From Aminobacter niigataensis (GTDB taxonomy: Bacteria; Pseudomonadota; Alphaproteobacteria; Rhizobiales; Rhizobiaceae): a DNA stretch of 64,000 bases. The stretch covers positions 124,001 through 188,000 of the forward strand of contig NZ_JACHOT010000007.1 of assembly GCF_014200015.1 (NCBI RefSeq), in the 5' to 3' direction. The notes below the pieces were generated by a model that had not been told where the DNA came from, did no database searches, and worked only from the letters and a program-made list of their open reading frames with translations. Shown here piece after piece: positions 6,599 to 14,850 of the stretch. The first letter of the stretch is position 1; the number at the start of each line of letters is the position of its first letter. The position numbers were made by a program, and so were the translations under genes.

Positions 6599-9040
6599 AT
6601 GGCCCTCCCTTCACATGCACAGATCGTCGTCATCGGCGGTGGCATCATCGGCTGCTCGACCGCCTATCACCTGGCGCGCGACCACAAGGCCGACGTGATT
6701 CTGCTCGAACAGGGCAAGCTGACCTCAGGGTCGACCTGGCATGCGGCGGGACTGGTGGGGCAGTTGCGCTCGTCGGCCTCGATCACCCGCGTGCTCAAAT
6801 ATTCGGTCGAACTCTACAAGGGGCTGGAGGCCGAGACCGGGCTTGCCACCGGCTGGAAGATGACAGGCTGCCTGCGGCTCGCCACCAACCAGGACCGCTG
6901 GACCGAATACAAGCGGCTGGCGACGACGGCGAAAAGCTTCGGCATGGACATGCAGCTGGTATCGCCGGAAGAGGTCAAGCGCATGTGGCCGCTGATGGAG
7001 ACCTCGGATCTCGTCGGCGCTTCGTGGCTGCCGACCGACGGCCAGGCGAGCCCCTCCGACATCACCCAGTCGCTGGCCAAGGGCGCGCGCATGCATGGCG
7101 CGAAGCTGTTCGAGAACGTGCGCGTGACCGGCTTCGAGATGAAGGACGGCCGCATCCTGAAGGTTATGACCGACCAGGGCGACATCGCCTGCGACAAAGT
7201 GGTGAACTGCGCCGGCCAGTGGGCGCGGCAGGTGGGTGCGCTGGCCGGCATCAACGTGCCGCTGCAGCCGGTCAAGCACCAGTACATCATCACCGAGAAG
7301 CTGCCCGGGCTCGCCACCGACGCGCCAACCATCCGCGACCCTGACCGGCGCACCTATTTCAAGGAAGAGGTCGGAGGGCTTGTCATGGGCGGCTACGAGC
7401 CCAACCCGATAGCCTGGACCACAGGCGACGTGCCCAACGACTGGGAATTCCGGCTGTTCGACGACGACTACGACCATTTTGAGCAGCACATGGTGCAGGC
7501 GATAGAGCGTGTGCCCGGACTGGCTGATGTCGGCGTCAAGCAGATGATCAACGGCCCGGAGAGCTTCACGCCCGACGGCAACTTCATCCTGGGGGCGGCG
7601 CCTGAGTGCCAGAATATGTTCGTCGGTGCCGGCTTCAACGCCTTCGGCATCGCCTCTGGCGGCGGTGCCGGCTGGGTGCTGGCGCAATGGGTCGTCGACG
7701 GCGAAGCGCCGCTGGACCTCTGGGTGGTCGACATCCGGCGCTTCTCGGGCCTGCACCGCGATCGTCAATGGGTGTCCGACCGCACGCTCGAAGCCTATGG
7801 CAAGCACTACACGATCGGCTTTCCGCATGAGGAATATGACAGCGGCCGGCCCTACATCGTCTCGCCGCTCTATGAGCGGCTGAAGAAGTATGGCGCCGTC
7901 TTCGGTTCCAAGCTCGGCTGGGAGCGGCCCAACTGGTTCGCGCCCAAGGGCATGGAGGCGAAGGACGTCTACGCCATGGGCCGCCAGAACTGGTTCGAGC
8001 CGGTGGGCGCCGAGCATGCCCATGTGCGCGAGGCGGTCGGCGTCTTCGACCAGTCGTCCTTCGCCAAATACGAAATGACGGGCAAGGACGCGCAACAGGC
8101 GCTCGACTTCATCTGCGCCAATGACGTGTCGAAGCCTGCGGGGCGTCTGACCTATACGCAACTGCTCAACACGCGGGGCGGCATCGAGGCCGACCTGACC
8201 GTGGCGCGGCTGGCAGAAGACAAGTTCTACATCGTTACCGGCACCGGCTTCCGCACCCACGACCTGGCCTGGATCAGCGACCACATTCCGGAGGGGCTGG
8301 ACGCGAGGCTGGTCGATGTCACCGAGCAGTTCGGCACGCTGTCGCTGATGGGGCCGAATGCGCGGAAAGTGCTCGAAGCCGTCACCGATGCCGACGTCTC
8401 CAACGCTGCCTTCCCCTTCGGCCATATCAAGGAGATCGCCATCGCCGGTGCCACCATCAGGGCGCTGCGCGTGACCTATGTCGGCGAACTCGGCTGGGAA
8501 CTGCATGTGCCGATCGAGGCTACAGGCGAGGTGTTCGACGCGCTGATGGCGGCGGGCGCTGCACATGGCATCCGCCCGGTCGGCTACCGCGCGCTGGAAT
8601 CGCTGCGGCTGGAAAAGGGCTACCGCGCCTGGGGCTCGGACATCACCCCCAACGACACGGCATTCGAGGCGGGGCTCGGCTGGGCGGTGAAGCTGAAGAA
8701 GAACATCGACTTCCTCGGCCGCAAGGCGCTGGAGAAGCTCGGTAACGCGCCGCTGACCAAGCGGCTCGCCTGCTTCACCGTCGACGACAAGGAGGTCGTG
8801 CTTGTCGGGCGCGAGACGATCCTGCGCGACGGCCAGCCGGTCGGCTACCTCACCAGCGGCGGCTATGGCTACACAGTGGGCAAGAACATCGGCTTCGGTT
8901 ACGTCCGCGACGCCGGAGGCGTCGACGATGCGTTCCTCACCGGCGGCAGCTACGAGCTGGTGGTCGCCATGGAGCGGGTTGCGGCGAAGATCCACCTCGA
9001 GCCGCTGTTCGATCCCGCCGCAGCACGTGTGAAGGGGTAA
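6599..9040 (+). CDS. FAD-dependent dehydrogenase with aminomethyltransferase domain (dimethylglycine/sarcosine dehydrogenase-like)
   Basis: An 813-residue two-part enzyme. Residues about 8-380 are a DAO-type FAD domain (GGGIIGC at 13-19, then STWHAAG, the histidine region used for covalent flavin in this family). A linking FAO_M-like segment follows. From about 430 onwards is a GcvT/aminomethyltransferase domain with its C-terminal barrel (TYVGELGWELHVP, GYRALESLRLEKGYR). The family oxidises N-methyl groups and passes formaldehyde to tetrahydrofolate. The start is 6599, two bases after the upstream stop, rather than the longer open frame from 6443. It is co-transcribed with the kinase. Confidence 0.92.
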   Translation: MALPSHAQIVVIGGGIIGCSTAYHLARDHKADVILLEQGKLTSGSTWHAAGLVGQLRSSASITRVLKYSVELYKGLEAETGLATGWKMTGCLRLATNQDRWTEYKRLATTAKSFGMDMQLVSPEEVKRMWPLMETSDLVGASWLPTDGQASPSDITQSLAKGARMHGAKLFENVRVTGFEMKDGRILKVMTDQGDIACDKVVNCAGQWARQVGALAGINVPLQPVKHQYIITEKLPGLATDAPTIRDPDRRTYFKEEVGGLVMGGYEPNPIAWTTGDVPNDWEFRLFDDDYDHFEQHMVQAIERVPGLADVGVKQMINGPESFTPDGNFILGAAPECQNMFVGAGFNAFGIASGGGAGWVLAQWVVDGEAPLDLWVVDIRRFSGLHRDRQWVSDRTLEAYGKHYTIGFPHEEYDSGRPYIVSPLYERLKKYGAVFGSKLGWERPNWFAPKGMEAKDVYAMGRQNWFEPVGAEHAHVREAVGVFDQSSFAKYEMTGKDAQQALDFICANDVSKPAGRLTYTQLLNTRGGIEADLTVARLAEDKFYIVTGTGFRTHDLAWISDHIPEGLDARLVDVTEQFGTLSLMGPNARKVLEAVTDADVSNAAFPFGHIKEIAIAGATIRALRVTYVGELGWELHVPIEATGEVFDALMAAGAAHGIRPVGYRALESLRLEKGYRAWGSDITPNDTAFEAGLGWAVKLKKNIDFLGRKALEKLGNAPLTKRLACFTVDDKEVVLVGRETILRDGQPVGYLTSGGYGYTVGKNIGFGYVRDAGGVDDAFLTGGSYELVVAMERVAAKIHLEPLFDPAAARVKG

Positions 9041-9107
9041 GTGCTCGCCAAAAAGCCATGATCTGCCTTATCAAGGCTCGCAAGGACGGGCACGAGACAA
9101 GGACCTG

Positions 9108-9596
9108 ATGATGGCGAAACAGATGGCGCGCGCGGCCTTGCGCGCAACGGCGATGGGCGGACTGCTTTTCCTGGCCGCCTGCCAGACCGGTTCGAACATG
9201 GCCGGTGACGGTGCCGGCGCGTCGACGACAGGCATAGCCTATCTCCAGACCATCCGCTCCGAGCACGGCCTGCCGCCGCTGCGCCCCGACTCGACGCTGG
9301 AGCGCGCAGCACTGCAGCAGGCGGGCTACATGGCGCGAAGCGGCAAGATGGAGCACACCACCGGCTGGGGCAAGGATTTCGCCGCCCGCATGAACGACAA
9401 CAGCGTTGCAGGTGCTGCAGCCGAAAACATCGCCCATGGCGGCATGGAGCCGGCCAAGCTGTTTTCGATGTGGATGAACTCCGCCGGACACCGCCGCAAC
9501 ATGCTCGACCCGCGCTTCAGCAAGTTCGGCCTCGCCTATGTGCGCGAGGCCAAGGGCAGCGACAAGCGCTACTGGGCGCTGGTGCTGGGCAAATAA
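9108..9596 (+). CDS. CAP/SCP-domain lipoprotein
   Basis: A 162-residue protein with a lipoprotein signal peptide ending in the lipobox LAAC. The CAP domain (cysteine-rich secretory/antigen 5/PR-1 family) shows its usual signatures: a histidine in KMEHT, the AAENIAHG segment, and SMWMNSAGHRRNML. Bacterial members are extracellular or envelope proteins of poorly defined function. It is convergent with the DMT transporter, three bases away. Confidence 0.9.
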   Translation: MMAKQMARAALRATAMGGLLFLAACQTGSNMAGDGAGASTTGIAYLQTIRSEHGLPPLRPDSTLERAALQQAGYMARSGKMEHTTGWGKDFAARMNDNSVAGAAAENIAHGGMEPAKLFSMWMNSAGHRRNMLDPRFSKFGLAYVREAKGSDKRYWALVLGK

Positions 9597-9599
9597 CTC

Positions 9600-10541
9600 T
9601 CAGTGCACGCTGGTCGGCACCGTCTCTGGCTCGGCCTTGTCCACCACCTTCTGGCGGTGGAAGATGAACAGGCCGGCAACGACGATGATCGCCGAGCCGA
9701 TGAGGCCCTGAGCATCGGGGTAATCGCCGAAGAAGGCGATGCCCATGACAATTGCCCACAGAAGCAGCGTGTATTGCAGCGGCGCCAGCAGCGAGGCGGG
9801 CGCGAGCTTGAGCGCGCGCGTAATCATCAGGTGCGCCGCGCATGAGACGACGCCGAGCAGCAGCATGGCCGACCAGTCGAGCGCACTTGGCGCGCGCCAG
9901 TCGGCGACCGCCAGCACACCGCCGACAATAAGCGCGCCCACCGTCTGCCAGGTAACGAGCGTGGTGTCGTTGGTGGCGCGCAGCTTGCGGCTGAGGATCA
10001 GCGTGACGGAGAAGGACAGGCTGCCGACGATGGCGAACAGCGACGGCCAGGACAGCGAGGCTGTCGACGGACGCAGCGCAATGACCACGCCGCAGAAGCC
10101 GAGCACGATGGCGATCCACCGGCGCCAGCCGACCTTTTCGCCAAGGAAGAAGTGCGAAAGGGCGGCGATGTAGATGGGGCCGGCCATGTAGAAGGTCATG
10201 ACGTCGGCCAGCGGCAGGTAGGCGACGGCGGCATAGAAAAAGCCCGTATCGGCCGTGGCGAGCACGACGCGAAGCACCTGCAGGCCCGGGCGCTCGACCC
10301 TTGTCAGAGGGGCTACGCCTTGCTTGGCGATCATCGGGCCGAGGATGATGAAGGCGCCGACCGAGCGGATGAAAAGCACCTGGCCGACGGAGAAGCTGGT
10401 GACCAGCCATTTGCCCATGGCATCGTTGAGGGCGAACATGAAGTCGCCCAGCAGCATCAGCAGGACGCCCGCGAGAACGAGGTTCCCCTTGGGCAGGGCT
10501 ATGGCTTGTCGAAATGTCATGGTGTCAGCGTCCGCGGGCAA
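9600..10541 (-). CDS. DMT-superfamily (EamA domain) transporter
   Basis: A 313-residue protein with about ten hydrophobic segments arranged as two EamA repeats, for example LSWPSLFAIVGSLSFSVTLILSRKLRA in the middle and LLAPLQYTLLLWAIVMGIAFFGDYP near the end. EamA proteins export or import metabolites such as amino acids; no substrate can be inferred. The start may instead be the ATG seven codons in (10520). Confidence 0.9.
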   Translation of the reverse strand: MPADADTMTFRQAIALPKGNLVLAGVLLMLLGDFMFALNDAMGKWLVTSFSVGQVLFIRSVGAFIILGPMIAKQGVAPLTRVERPGLQVLRVVLATADTGFFYAAVAYLPLADVMTFYMAGPIYIAALSHFFLGEKVGWRRWIAIVLGFCGVVIALRPSTASLSWPSLFAIVGSLSFSVTLILSRKLRATNDTTLVTWQTVGALIVGGVLAVADWRAPSALDWSAMLLLGVVSCAAHLMITRALKLAPASLLAPLQYTLLLWAIVMGIAFFGDYPDAQGLIGSAIIVVAGLFIFHRQKVVDKAEPETVPTSVH

Positions 10542-10634
10542 CGGGCCCGGATCGCGCCTATCTAGGCCCGCAACGCCATCTTTGCGAGAGCTAAGTGCCC
10601 TGGACCATGCGTTGCTGCGTCGCAGCGCCAGCGA

Positions 10635-10889
10635 TCACGGCCTGGGCGCGACGACGATCGGGCGATAGACGACAAACGGTCGACCCCAATCATCGAACTC
10701 GCTGCGACGGCGGAACTCGGCGCGGCGGTCGAGTTCGATGCGCTGCAGGCATTCGGCGAAGGCGTCATTGCGCTTGGTGAAGCCGTAGGTACGGCACTTT
10801 TCCTCGTCACGGGCGCGCTGCTCTTCGGAAGACACACAGCCGGCAACAACGGCGGCCGTGAGAAGCAACAAGACGGTCCTGAACTTCAT
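10635..10889 (-). CDS. Small lipoprotein of unknown function
   Basis: An 84-residue protein from the ATG at 10889. The first 18 residues form a lipoprotein signal with the lipobox VAGC. The mature part is charged, has two further cysteines (KCRTYGF, ECLQRIE) and ends in a tyrosine/proline-rich tail. The CRTYGF...AFAECLQ pattern recurs in small rhizobial envelope proteins. No function is known to me. Confidence 0.75.
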   Translation of the reverse strand: MKFRTVLLLLTAAVVAGCVSSEEQRARDEEKCRTYGFTKRNDAFAECLQRIELDRRAEFRRRSEFDDWGRPFVVYRPIVVAPRP

Positions 10890-10984
10890 GGCTGCGCCTC
10901 GCATTCAAAACTTGATTCCGGACGGCGACTTTATTCGTTCGGCCGGGGTTCGGGAAGAGGTGGCCTATTCGCCTGCTGTCGGCA

Positions 10985-11045
10985 TTACCCCTCTCCGGCT
11001 CGGCTTTGCCTCGCCACCTCTCCCCACTTCGTGGGGCGAGGAACC
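10985..11045. repeat. Intergenic hairpin repeat, C-rich type
   Basis: This short element after the amidohydrolase gene contains CCCCTCTCC, a CGGCTCGGC/GCC segment and the self-complementary CCCCAC-TTC-GTGGGG. It resembles the arms of the longer repeats at 16.4 and 61.2 kb and belongs to the same general class of rhizobial intergenic palindromes. Confidence 0.6.
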
Positions 11046-11064
11046 CAAGCTGGAAAAGCACCTC

Positions 11065-12357
11065 TCAATTTGCTTGCTGCGGCACGACGTGGCGGCGGTT
11101 GATGCTCGCCGGACGGCCCTTGATCGAAAGTGACGTATCGCGCTTCGGGCGCTCGGCCACCACCTTGCCTTTGGCGACGACGCACAGCCGCTCGGCGCGC
11201 AGGCGCACCGCCTCGATCGGATTGCCGGCGTCGAGCACGACGAGGCTCGCCGTCTTGCCAACCGCGAGGCCGAGATGGTCGAGCCCCATGATCTCGGCAT
11301 TGACCCTGGTGACCATGTCGAAGCAGCGGCGCATATCGGCGGGCGACGACATCTGGGCGACATGCAGGCCCATGAAGGCGACATCGAGCATGTCGGCGGT
11401 GCCGAGCGAATACCAGGGGTCGAGCACACAATCCTGGCCCCAGCCGACGCGGATGCCGGCCTTGAGCATCTCGGGAACGCGGGTCATGCCGCGGCGCTTG
11501 GGATAGGTGTCGTGCCGGCCCTGCAGCATGAGGTTGATCAGCGGGTTGGGGATCGCCGACACGCCGGCTTCGGCGATGAGCGGCAACAGCTTCGAGACGT
11601 AATAATTGTCCATCGAGTGCATCGAAGTCAGATGCGAGCCGGCCACCCTGCCCTGCAGGCCGAGGCGCTGGGCCTCGTAGGCCAGTTGCTCGATGTGGCG
11701 CGACAGCGGATCGTCGGTCTCGTCGCAATGCAGGTCGACCATCAGCCCGCGCTCCGCCGCGATTTCGCAGAGTTCGGTGACCGAGCGCGTGCCGTCGGCC
11801 ATGGTACGCTCGAAATGCGGAATGCCGCCAACGACATCGACGCCCATGTCGAGGGCGCGGATGGTGTTTTCGCGGGCCGTCGGCGAGCGATAGAGCCCAT
11901 CCTGCGGGAAGGCGACAAGCTGCAGGTCGATGTAGGGCGCGATCTCTTTCTTGACCTCGAGCAGGGCCTCGACGGCAAGCAGCCGATCATCGCAGGTGTC
12001 GACATGGGTGCGGATGGCGAGCAGGCCCATCGACACGGCCCAGTCGCAATAAGCAAGCGCCCGTTCCTTGACCGCCTCATGGGTGAGCAGCGGCTTGAGT
12101 TCGCCCCACAGTGCAATGCCTTCGAGCAGAGTACCCGAGGCATTAATGCGCGGCAGGCCGTAGGACAGCGTCGCATCCATATGGAAATGCGGGTCGACAA
12201 AGGGCTGCGAGACGAGGTTGCCGGAGGCATCGACGACACGGCCCGCCTCGGCATCGATGCGCGGTTCGATCGCGGCGATGCGGTCGCCCTTAATGCCGAT
12301 GTCGGCAACGGTTCCATCGGGCAGCGTGCCGCCCTTGACGATCAGGTCGAAGCTCAT
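11065..12357 (-). CDS. Cytosine-deaminase-like amidohydrolase
   Basis: A 430-residue metal-dependent hydrolase. The HFHMD motif (HxH metal ligands), HVDTCDD, the later HCDE catalytic segment and the GWGQDC-LDPWYS region are the hallmarks of CodA-type cytosine deaminases and related amidohydrolases. The start at 12357 overlaps by ATGA the stop of a nucleoside-type ABC permease, so it is the last gene of the transporter operon. Cytosine, another pyrimidine or a related cyclic amide is the likely substrate; the sequence alone does not choose. Confidence 0.88.
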   Translation of the reverse strand: MSFDLIVKGGTLPDGTVADIGIKGDRIAAIEPRIDAEAGRVVDASGNLVSQPFVDPHFHMDATLSYGLPRINASGTLLEGIALWGELKPLLTHEAVKERALAYCDWAVSMGLLAIRTHVDTCDDRLLAVEALLEVKKEIAPYIDLQLVAFPQDGLYRSPTARENTIRALDMGVDVVGGIPHFERTMADGTRSVTELCEIAAERGLMVDLHCDETDDPLSRHIEQLAYEAQRLGLQGRVAGSHLTSMHSMDNYYVSKLLPLIAEAGVSAIPNPLINLMLQGRHDTYPKRRGMTRVPEMLKAGIRVGWGQDCVLDPWYSLGTADMLDVAFMGLHVAQMSSPADMRRCFDMVTRVNAEIMGLDHLGLAVGKTASLVVLDAGNPIEAVRLRAERLCVVAKGKVVAERPKRDTSLSIKGRPASINRRHVVPQQAN

Positions 12358-13295
12358 CTCTCGCCTTTCTGGTACGGGATCATCAGCGCCTTGGGATAGG
12401 TAGCGCGGCGCGCCACCAGGATCAGGGCCAGGATGGACAGCGCATAGGGCATCATCAGGAACACCTGGTAGGGCACGATGCCGCCCGACATCTGCTGCAG
12501 GCGAACCTGGTAGGCGTCGAACGCGGCAAACAGGATGGCGCCGATCAGCGCCTTGCCCGGCCGCCACGAGCCGAACACCACCAGCGCAATGCAGATCCAA
12601 CCGCGGCCGTTGATCATCTCGAAGAAGAACGAGTTGAAGGCCGACATGGTGAGGAAGGCGCCACCGACCGCCATCAGCGCGCTGCCGACCATGACGGCGC
12701 CGATGCGGATGCCAGTGACCGAAATGCCCTGCGCCTCGACGGCCGACGGGTTCTCGCCGGCGGCCCGGACGGCAAGGCCGACGGGCGTGCGGTAGAGCAC
12801 CCAGGCGACGACTGCGACGGTGAGGAAGGCAAGATAGGTCAGCGGCGTCTGCGAAAACAGCGCTTCGCCAAGCACCGGGATCTTCGACAGGCCGGGGATC
12901 GGCAGCGGCTGGAATGGCTCGATCTTGGGCGGCGAGGTCACCTCGGGCAGCGCCAGGCGATAGATGAAATAGGTCAGGCTGGTGGCAAGCAGCGTGATGC
13001 CGATGCCGACGACATGCTGCGACAGGCCGAGCGGCACGGTCAGCGTCGCATGCAGTAGGCCGAACATCGCGCCGGCAAGGGCCGCGACCAGCACCCCGGT
13101 CCACAGGTCACCGCCGGCATAGACGGTGAACCAGCCGGCAAAGGCGCCAGCAGTCATGATGCCCTCGATGCCGAGGTTGAGCACGCCGGCGCGCTCGCAG
13201 ATCAGTTCGCCCATGGTGGCGAAGATCAGCGGCGAGGCGATGCGGATGGCAGCGACCCAGAAGGAGGCGGTGAAGAGGATTTCAAACGCGTCCAT
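12354..13295 (-). CDS. ABC transporter permease, BMP/nucleoside type (second permease)
   Basis: A 313-residue permease of the BPD_transp_2 family (pattern of bacterial NupQ/YufQ). It has about eight to ten hydrophobic segments and the family sequences ICERAGVLNLGIEGIM near the N-terminus and VRAAGENPSAVEAQGISV in the cytoplasmic loop that contacts the ATPase. It pairs with the permease at 13567-14616 and is coupled by ATGA to the amidohydrolase gene. A 271-base gap with a hairpin repeat separates the two permeases. Confidence 0.93.
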   Translation of the reverse strand: MDAFEILFTASFWVAAIRIASPLIFATMGELICERAGVLNLGIEGIMTAGAFAGWFTVYAGGDLWTGVLVAALAGAMFGLLHATLTVPLGLSQHVVGIGITLLATSLTYFIYRLALPEVTSPPKIEPFQPLPIPGLSKIPVLGEALFSQTPLTYLAFLTVAVVAWVLYRTPVGLAVRAAGENPSAVEAQGISVTGIRIGAVMVGSALMAVGGAFLTMSAFNSFFFEMINGRGWICIALVVFGSWRPGKALIGAILFAAFDAYQVRLQQMSGGIVPYQVFLMMPYALSILALILVARRATYPKALMIPYQKGER

Positions 13296-13348
13296 CAGAG
13301 GGCTCTCCGCCTCGATACTGCCTGCATCAACCGATGTGGGCGCCTTAC

Positions 13349-13550
13349 GTTGCCCCCCTCTGGCCTGCCGGCCATCTCCCCCTCAAGGGGGGAGATCAAG
13401 CTGTGACCAGCGCCTCGCCCAATCGTCGGCGGCAGAAAGGTTTCGCCATGTCTGCCAAAGCGCATTGCGACGCGGCAGGAATTGGTGCGGCGTCGACGCG
13501 ACTGATCTCCCCCCTTGAGGGGGAGATGGCCGGCAGGCCAGAGGGGGGCG
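13349..13550. repeat. Inverted pair of hairpin repeats between two permease genes
   Basis: Two copies of a roughly 48-base element face each other at 13349-13398 and 13503-13550. Each copy has two internal palindromes: TGGCCTGCCGGCCA, and a CCCCCTCAAGGGGG-type stem. The whole unit can fold as one long cruciform. The layout resembles RIME-type intergenic mosaic elements of rhizobia; that assignment is by pattern only. Confidence 0.85.
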
Positions 13551-13566
13551 CGAAGGATCACAGCCA

Positions 13567-14616
13567 TCACCTCCACCTCACCCGGAACCGCGTCAGCAGG
13601 ATCGCCACCACCATCGTCAGAAGCGACGTCGCGACCATGACGTCGGCGATGTAGCTCGGCACCTTGGCGACGCGGCTCATGGCGTCGGCGCCGACGAAAA
13701 TGCCGGCGACGAAGATGGCCGAGGCGATGACGCCGAGCGGATTCAGCATCGCCAACATGGCGACGACGATGCCCGAATAGCCGTAGCCCGGCGACAGGTC
13801 GAGCGTCAGGTTGCCCTTGAGGCCCGAGACCTCGGAGAAACCTGCCAGTGCCGCCAGCCCGCCCGACAGAAGCGCTGTCTTCATCAGCACGCGGTTGACC
13901 GGAATGCCGACGAAACGCGCGCCCTCGGGGTTGTGGCCGACGGCGCGCATCTCGTAGCCGAGCACGGTCTTCTTCATGATGACCCAGACGACAATGGCCG
14001 AGACGATGGCGATGACGAAGCCGTAATGCAGCCGCTTGCCCTGGATGATGCGCGGCAACTGCGCCTCGGCGATGACCTTCTGCGACTGCGGCCAGCCGAG
14101 GCCCATCGGGTCCTTGAGCACGCCCTCGAGCAGCATCGAGACGAACAGCAGCACGATGAAATTGAGCAGGAGGGTGGTGACGACCTCGTCGACGCCGAAG
14201 CGGGTCTTCAGGATCGCCGGACCGAGAAGCAGCAACCCTCCGGCGAGCATCACCGCCAGCATGATGACGGGGATGAGAATGATCGATGGCAGCGGCAGGG
14301 CGCCGGTGCCGAGCACCACGGTGACAATGCCACCGACATAGAGCTGGGCCTCGGCGCCGATGTTCCAGAGCTTAGCGCGGAAGGCAACGGCGACCGCCAA
14401 GCCGGTGAAGATCAGCGGCGTCGCGCGCGTCAGCGTCTCTAGCAGGGCGAATTGCGAGCCCGCGGCACCTTTGGCGACGAGGTAGAAGACCGACAGCGGC
14501 GAAGCCCCGGCCGCGAGTACCAACAGCGAGGTGATGAGCAGCGTGGCAACAATCGCCGCGATCGGGAACAGCAGGGTGAGCGCCAGCGACGGCGCGGGTT
14601 TCGGCTCAAGCCGCAT
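13567..14616 (-). CDS. ABC transporter permease, BMP/nucleoside type (first permease)
   Basis: A 349-residue permease of the BPD_transp_2 family (NupP/YufP pattern), with about ten membrane segments, an N-terminal extension, KLWNIGAEAQLYVGG, and the ATPase-contact loop MRAVGHNPEGARFVGI. The start at 14616 was chosen over the longer open frame because the upstream extension is encoded by a hairpin repeat. It works with the permease, ATPase and binding protein of this operon. Confidence 0.93.
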   Translation of the reverse strand: MRLEPKPAPSLALTLLFPIAAIVATLLITSLLVLAAGASPLSVFYLVAKGAAGSQFALLETLTRATPLIFTGLAVAVAFRAKLWNIGAEAQLYVGGIVTVVLGTGALPLPSIILIPVIMLAVMLAGGLLLLGPAILKTRFGVDEVVTTLLLNFIVLLFVSMLLEGVLKDPMGLGWPQSQKVIAEAQLPRIIQGKRLHYGFVIAIVSAIVVWVIMKKTVLGYEMRAVGHNPEGARFVGIPVNRVLMKTALLSGGLAALAGFSEVSGLKGNLTLDLSPGYGYSGIVVAMLAMLNPLGVIASAIFVAGIFVGADAMSRVAKVPSYIADVMVATSLLTMVVAILLTRFRVRWR

Positions 14617-14655
14617 GATGTTGCCTTCCCCCGGCTTGAGATGGCTGCGGGACAG

Positions 14656-14814
14656 CGCCCCCCTCTGTCCTGCCGGACATCTCCCCCACAAGGGGAGAGA
14701 TCAGCAGTGGCTCCGGCTGACGCCTTTCTGCAACTCCGCAGGTTGGCGAAACCGGCGCGGCCGGCCAATCTCCCCCCTTGTGGGGGAGATGTCCGGCAGG
14801 ACAGAGGGGGGCAA
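14656..14814. repeat. Inverted pair of hairpin repeats between permease and ATPase genes
   Basis: Arms at 14656-14702 and 14767-14814 are nearly perfect inverted copies, each containing TGTCCTGCCGGACA and a CTCCCCC...GGGGGAG stem. It is the same family as the elements at 13.4 and 62.7 kb, with compensating base changes in the first palindrome (TGGCC/GGCCA there, TGTCC/GGACA here), so the hairpin is kept while the sequence drifts. Confidence 0.85.
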
Positions 14815-14850
14815 CGTAGAGCGCGGCCCGAGCAAAGGTGCACTCGTTGC

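Noticed and set aside
6725-8995. Minus-strand open frame of 756 codons
   Set aside because: It lies wholly opposite the amine dehydrogenase gene, which has clear FAD and GcvT motifs. Long antisense frames are expected at this GC content.
13349-14814. Possible CRISPR array in the repeated C-rich blocks
   Set aside because: The units are inverted pairs with internal palindromes and gene-sized spacing; there are no short, regular direct repeats with unique spacers and no cas genes.
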